Origin: Treponema sp. UBA1793
GTDB lineage: Bacteria > Spirochaetota > Spirochaetia > Treponematales > Treponemataceae
Length of the DNA: 58,198 bases
Direction: 5' to 3'
Assembly (NCBI GenBank): GCA_002314445.1
Contig: DCFX01000014.1
Location: 1 to 58,198 of the forward strand
Shown here: positions 16,345 to 23,974 of the stretch, in pieces
Position numbering within the stretch: position 1 is the first letter of the stretch
Layout: each line of letters begins with the position of its first letter
Notes under the pieces: model-generated
What the model saw: the letters and a program-made list of their open reading frames with translations, nothing else
The model's database searches: none
Told to the model about the DNA's origin: nothing
Program-made: the position numbers and the translations under genes

Positions 16345-17466
16345 ATGGCTAATCACCGACATACTTACACATTATATTCCCGGCCTACAAAAAATGGCGG
16401 TAAAATCTGGTATTACATGACGTATACTCCTGATGGTGTTCGAACCGGAGGGAAATCGACATGGTGCGAATCCAAAACGGCCGCACGCAATTACTGTGAT
16501 GATCTACTTAAACGGGGGCTTCTTTATACCGGAATAAACCAGACATTCGGGCAATATGCTTTAGGCTGGTTTGATAAAGGTTCTGCATGGCTACAAGACC
16601 GAATGGCAATCGGTACACCTGATCATCCTGCATTATCCGAATCGACATTAAAACGTTTCCGTAGCGACTTGAAGAATCATATATTGCCATATTTTGAAAA
16701 CAAAAAGCTGCAGGAAATTAAACCATCCGATGTAAAGCATTTTCGTACATGGCTTATGCAGGAACAGAAAATGTCCCCGAAATCTGTAAATAATATCATG
16801 TCAACCCTGAAAATCATTACTGACTATGCACTGGCCGACAATGCAATTTTGTTTGATCCGCTGCGAGGTATTCGACCAATGATTGTAAATAATAAGATTA
16901 GAGATGCGTTCACGTTGAATGAAGCAAGAAGTATATTTTCGTCTTCATGGATGTCAGAAATTACAAAAATTGCAAACATTACAGCAGCTTGTACTGGAAT
17001 GCGTATGAGTGAAATTCTAGCAATAAAAAAGGACAATTTACATGAAACATATATTGATCTTACGAATCAGGTATACAGGGGGAAAATATGTCCTCTTAAA
17101 ACAAAGGCCTCCCGAAAGGTACCGATAGTACCACAACTATATGCGATACTAAAACCTATGGTAAAAAATGGATATGCATTCGGTTCTGTCGATGCTCAAC
17201 GGATTTATATACATTTACGGGACGTTATAACTGAGTTGAAAATGGACAAAGAACGGGTAAAACGCAATCTTTGTTTTCACAGCTGGCGTCATTTCTGCAA
17301 TACATATTTACTTGCAGAAAACGTCCCGCCGGTGAAAGTTGCTGCGGTGTTAGGCCATTCGACAGGGGCGGGGAGTATGCAGGAACGTTATACGAACTGG
17401 TCGCCCGATATGTTCCCAGAAGTGTACGCGGCGCAGGAAAAACTTATCAAGTTACTGCAACTGTAA
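16345..17466 (+). CDS. int: Tyrosine recombinase/integrase of element 1
   Basis: A 373-residue phage-type integrase; GAGGA precedes the ATG. The N-terminal part (1-75) is a small arm-binding-type domain, residues about 80-170 an SAM-like core-binding domain (LMQEQKMSPKSVNNIMSTLK), and the catalytic domain carries Arg220 (TGMRMSE), His312-x-x-Arg315 (HSWRH), His338 and the nucleophile Tyr349 (ERYTNW). It would insert and excise the element at the adjacent tRNA-Glu. The last 20 codons are almost identical at DNA level to those of the element 2 integrase although the rest has diverged, implying recombination near 17408. Confidence 0.95.
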   Translation: MANHRHTYTLYSRPTKNGGKIWYYMTYTPDGVRTGGKSTWCESKTAARNYCDDLLKRGLLYTGINQTFGQYALGWFDKGSAWLQDRMAIGTPDHPALSESTLKRFRSDLKNHILPYFENKKLQEIKPSDVKHFRTWLMQEQKMSPKSVNNIMSTLKIITDYALADNAILFDPLRGIRPMIVNNKIRDAFTLNEARSIFSSSWMSEITKIANITAACTGMRMSEILAIKKDNLHETYIDLTNQVYRGKICPLKTKASRKVPIVPQLYAILKPMVKNGYAFGSVDAQRIYIHLRDVITELKMDKERVKRNLCFHSWRHFCNTYLLAENVPPVKVAAVLGHSTGAGSMQERYTNWSPDMFPEVYAAQEKLIKLLQL

Positions 17467-17500
17467 TGGGCATCAGCGTAAGAAAATACGCCGATGTCCA
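17467..17500. terminator. Hairpin between convergent int and dam
   Basis: GGGCATC-A-GCGT, loop AAGAAAAT, ACGC-C-GATGTCC forms a stable stem between the int stop and the dam stop. There is no clear T-tract on either side, so its role as a bidirectional terminator is inferred from position. The identical hairpin lies at 54953-54986. Confidence 0.5.
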
Positions 17501-17505
17501 TACTG

Positions 17506-18300
17506 TCAGTTATCCAGTTTTATAGGATAATTTGCGGTCAGTACTTCTATTTTCTGTTTTGAAATACCGGACTTTACCGACATAGGCTTGTTCATTTTCA
17601 GTTCTATCTGATACCAGTTGTTCTTAACTGTGAAAGCCGTAAGCACCGGATGTCTAAACGAGCTAAGCAGGAATTTACCCTGTATATGTTCGAGCGTTTC
17701 AAGCAGGCACCGGAAGTCTTCTGCTGAATAGCCGTCGTAATGGCCCTGATCTGTATCAGGGTAGGGCGGATCACAATAAAAGAACGTTTCCGGTCTGTCC
17801 CTGCTACTGATAATTTTGAGGGCGTCATAGCTTTCAATCTGAACATTCTGCAGCCGTATTGCAAGTTCTTCGGTAAAGGAATTGCGCTTATTAGTTATTG
17901 TTTTTGTTGTCTGGCCTGCAGCGTCATATCCCCAGCCGGCCTTCCAATTGGCACCGAATGAGGAATTGGCAATCACCCATACAGCCCAGGCTCTCTTTAT
18001 ACGGTCAAACATTTCAGGATTTTCATGGACTACGCGAGCCTGCCTGTATAACTCCCTGCAGTGCAGGCTGATTGATACCTGCTGAGACAGAAGCGAAAAG
18101 TCTTTCTGGATAACTTCGTAGAAATTTATCAGTTCTCCATTTATATCGTTGATAATTTCAGATTTTGACGGCTGTTTCTGGAAGAAAACGGCACCTCCGC
18201 CGATAAAAGGTTCACAGTATATTTCATGCTGTGGAATAAGAGAGATAATTTTCTTTGCAAGCTGCTGCTTGCCACCGTAATACTTAATAGGTGTCTTCAT
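17506..18300 (-). CDS. dam: DNA adenine methyltransferase (Dam, D12 class), element 1
   Basis: A 264-residue class D12 N6-adenine methyltransferase. The SAM-binding motif appears as KYYGGKQQLAKKII and YCEPFIGGGAVFF, and the catalytic DPPY as FYCDPPYPDTD near residue 180. The usual GATC-type targeting helices lie between. No cognate restriction gene is next to it, so it is an orphan phage methylase, probably for protection or gene regulation. It is transcribed towards int from a leader of about 180 nt that contains the box at 18486 and two hairpins. The element 2 copy (54992) is nearly identical. Confidence 0.93.
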   Translation of the reverse strand: MKTPIKYYGGKQQLAKKIISLIPQHEIYCEPFIGGGAVFFQKQPSKSEIINDINGELINFYEVIQKDFSLLSQQVSISLHCRELYRQARVVHENPEMFDRIKRAWAVWVIANSSFGANWKAGWGYDAAGQTTKTITNKRNSFTEELAIRLQNVQIESYDALKIISSRDRPETFFYCDPPYPDTDQGHYDGYSAEDFRCLLETLEHIQGKFLLSSFRHPVLTAFTVKNNWYQIELKMNKPMSVKSGISKQKIEVLTANYPIKLDN

Positions 18301-18394
18301 AGATTTTTCCTTGATAAAATAATTTTTTTTACTTTTGGCTAAACCTTGAGACTGAATAATCCGATTCTATACATACTTATGCATAAGTCGGGTA

Positions 18395-18485
18395 GAAGCG
18401 GAGTAATCCGTAGGCGTGCTAACGCTTGTCGGCGAGGTACCAACTCGCCGGTTTCTGCCTGTTTTGTGTGATTATTTCATACCTA
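18395..18485. other. Structured leader upstream of dam
   Basis: Hairpins GCGT-GCTA-ACGC and CGGCGAG-GTACCAA-CTCGCCG. The element 2 copy (about 55880-55965) keeps the stems while changing bases: one A-T pair becomes G-C and the loops differ. It is read in the dam mRNA 5' leader. It may be a regulatory RNA element; its ligand or partner is unknown. Confidence 0.45.
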
Positions 18486-18494
18486 TATAGTCAT
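18486..18494 (-). promoter_or_regulatory. ATGACTATA box upstream of dam, copy 1
   Basis: On the minus strand AAAATGACTATATAGGTATG. TTGTCA lies exactly 17 nt upstream of TATATA, so this is also a plausible sigma-70 promoter for dam. The GTATG is kept although it opens only a two-codon frame (ATG-AAA-TAA). Confidence 0.5.
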
Positions 18495-18505
18495 TTTAAA
18501 ATTAT

Positions 18506-18534
18506 TTGACAAAAAGATAGTATGAGAGTACTAT
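18506..18534 (+). promoter_or_regulatory. Promoter of the element 1 small RNA
   Basis: TTGACA (18506-18511), 17 nt, TACTAT (18529-18534). The matching region of element 2 has TTGACA-N17-TATTCT at 55995-56023. Confidence 0.75.
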
Positions 18535-18540
18535 TTAGTA

Positions 18541-18606
18541 AGTGATATATGTCTGGTATCGTTTTGCCGCAGCCTGTGCATTAGTGTACAGGTTGCGACT
18601 TTTTTA
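18541..18606 (+). ncRNA. Predicted small RNA, about 65 nt (element 1 copy)
   Basis: A promoter, a conserved 5' part (ATATGTCTGGTATCGT) and a terminator hairpin form a compact unit with no ORF. The terminator stem pairs CGCAGCCTGT (18568-18577) with ACAGGTTGCG (18588-18597), followed by ACTTTTTTAT. The element 2 homologue at 56029-56092 has a different stem sequence that still pairs, so the structure rather than the sequence is conserved. The 5' portion is nearly invariant and could be the target-pairing region. Function unknown. Confidence 0.6.
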
Positions 18607-18787
18607 TATTGTTATATGTAAAAAAAAAGTTTTTAGCAAAATATTGTGTTATATTTATATACATATTCAGAATACAAAAATCAATATATGTTTGTACAAA
18701 TTTAATAATTTGTAAATTATTTTTTGATTTGTTTATTAGTAATGCAAAGAATTAGATAATTGTAAGTAATTTATCGGAGGTATTTGT

Positions 18788-18967
18788 ATGAAGAAAAGAA
18801 TTACATTATTGGTAATTGCAATTTCATTGATTGCAACAAGTTTTGCTTTTGCTTATCATTCAGGTTTTTGTTTAAAGGCTGGATGTAATTGCCACCAATA
18901 TCAAGGAGGAGATGGGGGGTGGGATAGATGTACAAATTGTGGACATTATAAGGTTGATCATTCATAG
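18788..18967 (+). CDS. Small secreted cysteine-rich protein (59 aa)
   Basis: Not in any family I recognise. CGGAGG is spaced 8 nt from the ATG. Residues 1-22 form a clear signal peptide (KKR, then a hydrophobic stretch, SFAFA). The mature 37 residues contain five cysteines (CLKAGCNC and CTNC), several His/Gly/Trp, and end HS; the CxC/CxxC spacing could bind metal or form disulphides. The surrounding DNA is AT-rich, unlike the virion genes. It lies in the slot that in element 2 holds the FRG-domain gene, so it looks like moron-type phage cargo. Confidence 0.7.
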   Translation: MKKRITLLVIAISLIATSFAFAYHSGFCLKAGCNCHQYQGGDGGWDRCTNCGHYKVDHS

Positions 18968-19049
18968 AGCATAATCCTATTTTGAATAAATAGTTCATAT
19001 TTTTAATTGAAATTATCTATTTCTTTGCAATTACATTATAGTAAAGCCT

Positions 19050-19295
19050 TTAATAAAAGGTACCCTGTAGGCAAGTTAATGTCAATTCTAATTTGCTTTT
19101 CGCCTTAGTCTTGCATTCCGCGACATACGCCCTGTACGCAACATAGTCTGCGTCAGCGGTGTCGGCGATGCCTTTGTTCAGTACGTCGTATTCGTCATTG
19201 ACAGAGTACTTCTGCCGGATAAGCTCAACGACGCACTGCCTGTACTGCGCCTGCTTTACTTCTGCCAGTTTCGTTTCATTTACGGTTATCGTCAT
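19050..19295 (-). CDS. Small phage protein after the tail gene (81 aa)
   Basis: An 81-residue acidic/Lys-rich helical protein (KLAEVKQAQYRQCVVELIRQ, then ADYVAYRAYVAECKTKAK). The ATGA overlap with the preceding 73-aa gene indicates coupling. Position after the tail tip gene and the helical character resemble small tail-fibre chaperones, but no motif proves it. Confidence 0.6.
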   Translation of the reverse strand: MTITVNETKLAEVKQAQYRQCVVELIRQKYSVNDEYDVLNKGIADTADADYVAYRAYVAECKTKAKSKLELTLTCLQGTFY

Positions 19296-19513
19296 TTGTC
19301 TGCCGCCGCTTCTACTTTATACGTTCCGTATCCGTCGTAATCGCCTGAAAGTTCCCAAGCCTCAACAGGTGCGCTTATGTCTTTTACATCGGCATCGGTA
19401 TAGACATAAAAGCCTACGCCTTCGGGAACTATCGCTTTTATGACTTCGATATCATCGCCTGTAATTGTTCCGGTTATGTTCTTACTGCCGTCGTTATAAA
19501 TAAAATGCTTCAT
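19292..19513 (-). CDS. Small phage protein downstream of tail tip gene (73 aa)
   Basis: GAGGA precedes the ATG. A beta-rich 73-residue protein (KHFIYNDGSKNITGTITGDDIE) with a GVGFYVYTDADVK segment. It lies 16 nt after the 1471-aa tail protein and overlaps the next gene by 4 nt. No known family recognised; probably a tail tip or fibre accessory protein. Confidence 0.6.
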   Translation of the reverse strand: MKHFIYNDGSKNITGTITGDDIEVIKAIVPEGVGFYVYTDADVKDISAPVEAWELSGDYDGYGTYKVEAAADK

Positions 19514-19529
19514 ATTTTTATCCTCTGTT

Positions 19530-22500
19530 TTATTCTATGTAGTCTATTTCAAAAGCCCAAATTCCATTGGGATCAACAGCACTGTCGCTTTGGTTATCCC
19601 ACTGATTGATAGTTATGTAATAATTTGTGCAATGCCGCCATTCAGTATTCATTATACCGCCAAGATTTTTATATGCTGCATTATTTGGACTGTCATTTAT
19701 ATATCCCTTCATAATAAAATACGGAGTCCTTGTTATTGTCGTTAGCGTATCAGTATCTTCCATGCTGCCCATGTATAATTTATGCTCTATTAATAATTTA
19801 AATTGTCCTGTGCCTAATCTTGTAATGGATGAAATATTGCTGGAGCTGATAATGGATACGGCTGAACCAGTCCAGTAGAATACAGCGGCACAATAAAAGC
19901 GGGGCTGTAAAATGCCGATTTTATTTGTGTCTGTCGTAGGTATGCAGACTTCAACCGTATTACAGGAAAGCTCATTTGACTGAACTGTTCCGTCTGTATG
20001 TAATCCGCCTTTTGCTTCTATGGTTCTGGTAAATGTTGAATCACCAATTTGCTCTAATGTCCCGTTATTGGCAATTTTTCTTCCGGCCGCAACTGACAGC
20101 CCACCGTTTGCAGTTATCAGCCCTGAGTTTGTCTGTGCCCCTGCTACATTCAACGCGCCCCCGACGGACATGTCTCCTGTTGTTTTACCTGCAGCCGACT
20201 GAACAGCTCCGCTAAATATTCCACTATTGCCGTTAATATTTGCGTAGATAATTGTATAAGGGAAATTCAGCCCCGGGCAACTTGTTACTGGTGACACAGA
20301 CTGACTGTTACTTGTATAAGCTGCTGTTTGAACTGTCCATGTCATTGGATAATCAGAATACACAAAATACTTTCCACCGCCACGCATATACAGCACTGGT
20401 AAAGAGGAATTTGTTAATTGTGTATAACCAAGTGGATTTTCATTACAAAAAGAGTATGAATAATCGGTACAATATGACTGTGCTCCTGTTGTACCCCAAC
20501 CGGAACTTTTTATGTAAAGTACAAGTCCGCACGAAAAACCACTACCATGAGTACTCCATGATGGTTTAGTACCACTGTTTAACTGAACTGATACCTGTAT
20601 TTTTGTAAAAGGAGCACTTTGCTGAAGGCCGGAACCTACAACAGGATACCACTTATCAGCACTGTATTTACTTGTATCTGATAAATCTATTGTATCGTAT
20701 GTCTGATATATGTTTTTTACCCGTAATAGATTTTTAACAAAAGTACTACCGTTTATATTTACCGTCTGTGCGGGCGTGCCTGTCGTGCTGTCCGCTGAGT
20801 CTGTCGGATTAACCGTCATGAAGCTGGCTGAATCAGCTGCGCCCTTTTTCTTGACACGGAATAAACCGAGTACGATTGAAGCAACAGCGGAGATAATGAA
20901 ATTCTTAATCTTCATATAGAACCCGGCAGCACGTTTTAAGCCCGTCGTTTCTGCCTTCGGTATATAATGCAGGTATTCAGCATCATCATTATTATTATTT
21001 TCTAACGCAACGTCATTACCAACTCGAAGTTCCGGTGTCGTACCATCAAGCCCGCTCCAGAAATTATTAGCGTCAGCACCCTTGTTGCCTGCAATTTTTG
21101 AGAAATAAGCACTTCCGGCGGACAAGTCCGTAGCGGCCATTTTATCCGCCGTAATAGTTCCGCCGTGTATCTTGTCTGCGGTTACCGCGCCTTTCGCAAT
21201 TTTATTTTCTGTTATGGTTGCATCTGTTAAATCAGTGGCACCTGTCGCAAGTGCCGTAACTGTTATTGTCGATGCCGATGTTCCTGCACCGCTTTCATTT
21301 TCTGCGATAACACTGTATTGATAAGAAGTTGCAATGGGAGCAGGACTTGAATCATTTTGCCCGTTTAAAGGTAAAGTTTGAGAAAAAGTATTTCCTGCTG
21401 TCGTAATATAGCCGCTGCCATTTTTATATGCTGTCAGCGCAGAATACGGATCAGTTGATAAATCAGGTTTGAAAAATGCCGTGTCGGCTGTTGCACTAAT
21501 TTTTTTTATCTGTACGCGGTACTTGAATGTGCCATATATAGAGCTGCTTTCGGACAGTATAAGCGTAACGTTTCTGCCGGCTACAGAGCTTTGAATTGTC
21601 GGCGCGACGGGAAGCCATTGTAAATAATTGCTTTCATCGGGTATGACGGCCGTACCAGTTACACTATTTCCGCTTTTTTCGTCCGTAGTCTTTACTGCAA
21701 TACTATAGTTTTTGAGATACTTAGAAGCGCCTGTCAGCGTTGATTTTTCCGGGTATCCGTCAAGCGTCCTATTAAATTCATAAAAATAAGTTTTGTCTTT
21801 TGTCGCGTCTGTTGTCCGTGCCGTACTGGAATATGAAATAACAGGCGTATAAGTGATGCTGCCATAAAAATTACTGTTTGTATCAGTCCATGTCAGCCGT
21901 ATGCCGTTTTCTTCCGCGACAGCTGCTACGGTTGCCGCCTTTGGTATCCATGTACCGTATGCAGAGTAATCAACAGCAATGGCTGCGTATGCAGTGGATG
22001 ATACGGAATTTACGGAAACTGTCTGCAGCCGGAACCTGTAATTTTTGAGTACTGCCGATTCAGGGTATTTATCAATAGTTCTATCATAATAATAATAAAA
22101 AGTGGTACCGTAGCTTTTATCACATACCGTCCATGTTGTACCGCCGTCCCGTGATATACTAACGATGTAGTAAGCAGCCTTGTTTTCGTCAGTATCAGCA
22201 ACAGCGGCCGTCCATGCAAGTTTTATAAAATCTGAGGTATTCGCAACAGCTGTTAATCCCGTTGCAGGGTTCGGAGCTGCCGTTACTTTTGCTGTTATAC
22301 TTTTTGCTGCTGACAGGGCGGATGTGTTACCGACTTTATCAACGGCAGAAACACAATAGCTGTAAGAAAATCCTTTTCTGACAGTTTTATCAACATATGA
22401 AATATTGCTTCCGGTATGATTCAGCATTGTTAATACGCTGAATGTCTCACTGCCTTCTTTCCGGTAGAGTTTGTAATAGCTTACGCCGCTTTCTGAATCA

Positions 22501-23945
22501 GTTGAAGGCGTTATGGTGATTGTTGCCCAGCCGTTCGCGTCAATAACGGCACTGGAAATAACAGGTACAGTCGGCGCGGTAAAATCACTAAAACCTGAAA
22601 ATCGTGAGGCATTTGCACCGTTGTAATTTGATTTTGTACTGCTGACTGCTGCCGGCGTAAAATCATTAATAGTCTCTACTTCGTACTCAACGGCCTTTGC
22701 GTCCAGCTTTGAAGTTTTCTTTACAATCCTGCAGTAATAAGTACCTATACCATAATCAGTGACGGAAATGAACGTACCGCAGGTAAAATTAAGTGTTGAT
22801 TTAAAAGTTATGGTGTTACATGAATAGCGGTAATAATTGGCAACCGCCGCGACAAACGTTTTAACACTGTCTTCATCATGCAAATAATTAATCGTTACCG
22901 ATTTCTTTTTTGAGGCTGTCGATGAAACGTTTGTATTTGTGCCTGTATTAATATAAGCATTGCCGTAAATATCAAGCTGCGTAATTTCTGCGTCGTCTGC
23001 GGTATTGTTATGGGCAGAAAGCATACAGGAAGTACCCAAGTCGTTCCCGTATTCATCCGTACGGGTGACACTGTACGTGATACCTGAATCAGCTTTAATC
23101 TTCGGTGTAATATCAGTTACATAAACGACGGCGGTACCAAGAGAGCTGTCATATGTGAGATAGTTATACGGCGTGTCAGCAAAGTATTTCCCGGCCTTTA
23201 CTGTTATTTTGCATTTTTCATCGTCCGTCTGGCCTGAAGTGTCGGAAAAAAGCAGAATATTTTCTTTATACTCGTACTTATTCCAAGTTGCTTCTATATA
23301 ATCTGCTTCCCGTTCCTTTGCGGCTATTTTGATTGATTCGCGTATATTATCTCCGTTAAATGACTGTGTGATGCTGTCCGTTGAAGGTACATTGAGAATG
23401 TCAGCTGTGTAAAAATATCCATCGTCGTTGAAGTCATACGTTTTGCAGTATTCTGTAAGAACATTGTCAATAACATCTTTAATATTGTCGTCTTCTGACA
23501 GCGAGCAGACGGAAATAACGGAATCTACACCGATGTTTTTAATATCTGTAAATCCGGCTTTAGAAAGCAAGTCTGTTATGATGAAGGTAACCGGCTTATT
23601 AATATAGACGGTACCTTTATCAAGTGTCTTATCAAGCAGAAAAGAAGGTGAAACAAGTTCAATGCTGACGGGCTGGTTACTCTGAGTCTTTTCAAAGCTG
23701 ACTGTTTTACGTATATACCCACAAAAATAATTACTTCCGTCATCATTTTTAACAAAACATTTTATATTATTCTGCAAATCCGCTTTGATTTTATTTACCA
23801 GAGCTATTGAATAAGGAATTTTGCACTTGAAACTATTATCAGAGTGCTTCAGATCACTGTAAAATGTTTCAACCTTTGAAGTACCATCAATAATGATTGC
23901 GGAATCTGCTGTTGTTTTGTCTGAAAATATTAAACTGATATTCAT
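19530..23945 (-). CDS. Tail tip/baseplate hub protein with fibronectin III-like repeats
   Basis: A 1471-residue protein. The N-terminal 380 residues resemble a phage baseplate hub (jelly-roll/gp27-like, with VSIELVSPSFLLDK and a long DVIDNVLTEYCKTYDF helix region). About residues 430-880 hold four fibronectin type III-like modules (for example ATGLTAVANTSDFIKLAWTA). The segment TDLTDATITENKIAKGAVTADKI marks the switch to a fibre region, with a mid hydrophobic stretch near 985 (FIISAVASIVLGLF), and the last 300 residues are a beta-rich tip. It probably contacts the host envelope. No separate distal tail (Dit) gene is visible between it and the tape measure, so its N-terminus may serve that role. 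Confidence 0.8.
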   Translation of the reverse strand: MNISLIFSDKTTADSAIIIDGTSKVETFYSDLKHSDNSFKCKIPYSIALVNKIKADLQNNIKCFVKNDDGSNYFCGYIRKTVSFEKTQSNQPVSIELVSPSFLLDKTLDKGTVYINKPVTFIITDLLSKAGFTDIKNIGVDSVISVCSLSEDDNIKDVIDNVLTEYCKTYDFNDDGYFYTADILNVPSTDSITQSFNGDNIRESIKIAAKEREADYIEATWNKYEYKENILLFSDTSGQTDDEKCKITVKAGKYFADTPYNYLTYDSSLGTAVVYVTDITPKIKADSGITYSVTRTDEYGNDLGTSCMLSAHNNTADDAEITQLDIYGNAYINTGTNTNVSSTASKKKSVTINYLHDEDSVKTFVAAVANYYRYSCNTITFKSTLNFTCGTFISVTDYGIGTYYCRIVKKTSKLDAKAVEYEVETINDFTPAAVSSTKSNYNGANASRFSGFSDFTAPTVPVISSAVIDANGWATITITPSTDSESGVSYYKLYRKEGSETFSVLTMLNHTGSNISYVDKTVRKGFSYSYCVSAVDKVGNTSALSAAKSITAKVTAAPNPATGLTAVANTSDFIKLAWTAAVADTDENKAAYYIVSISRDGGTTWTVCDKSYGTTFYYYYDRTIDKYPESAVLKNYRFRLQTVSVNSVSSTAYAAIAVDYSAYGTWIPKAATVAAVAEENGIRLTWTDTNSNFYGSITYTPVISYSSTARTTDATKDKTYFYEFNRTLDGYPEKSTLTGASKYLKNYSIAVKTTDEKSGNSVTGTAVIPDESNYLQWLPVAPTIQSSVAGRNVTLILSESSSIYGTFKYRVQIKKISATADTAFFKPDLSTDPYSALTAYKNGSGYITTAGNTFSQTLPLNGQNDSSPAPIATSYQYSVIAENESGAGTSASTITVTALATGATDLTDATITENKIAKGAVTADKIHGGTITADKMAATDLSAGSAYFSKIAGNKGADANNFWSGLDGTTPELRVGNDVALENNNNDDAEYLHYIPKAETTGLKRAAGFYMKIKNFIISAVASIVLGLFRVKKKGAADSASFMTVNPTDSADSTTGTPAQTVNINGSTFVKNLLRVKNIYQTYDTIDLSDTSKYSADKWYPVVGSGLQQSAPFTKIQVSVQLNSGTKPSWSTHGSGFSCGLVLYIKSSGWGTTGAQSYCTDYSYSFCNENPLGYTQLTNSSLPVLYMRGGGKYFVYSDYPMTWTVQTAAYTSNSQSVSPVTSCPGLNFPYTIIYANINGNSGIFSGAVQSAAGKTTGDMSVGGALNVAGAQTNSGLITANGGLSVAAGRKIANNGTLEQIGDSTFTRTIEAKGGLHTDGTVQSNELSCNTVEVCIPTTDTNKIGILQPRFYCAAVFYWTGSAVSIISSSNISSITRLGTGQFKLLIEHKLYMGSMEDTDTLTTITRTPYFIMKGYINDSPNNAAYKNLGGIMNTEWRHCTNYYITINQWDNQSDSAVDPNGIWAFEIDYIE

Positions 23946-23965
23946 GTCTTCGTACCTGCTGTATA

Positions 23966-23974
23966 TATAGTCAG
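23966..23974 (-). promoter_or_regulatory. CTGACTATA box before tail tip gene
   Basis: On the minus strand the tape-measure stop TAA is followed at once by CTGACTATATATA, 20 nt before the tail tip ATG. A variant of the box found at 26320, 32916 and 35535. Confidence 0.4.

Larger units (their letters stand above)
17408..18610. repeat. Long direct repeat, copy 1 (int 3' end - dam - leader - small RNA)
   Basis: From about 17408 the sequence is nearly identical to 54896 onward, through the int stop, the int-dam hairpin, the whole dam gene and its leader up to about 18480. Weaker but alignable similarity continues through the small-RNA promoter and terminator to about 18610. The second copy is in element 2. 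Recombination between copies could delete or exchange the 37 kb between them. Confidence 0.9.

Noticed and set aside
18801..18998. 65-codon minus-strand frame opposite the secreted peptide
   Set aside because: No ribosome site; the plus-strand peptide has a signal peptide and GGAGG.
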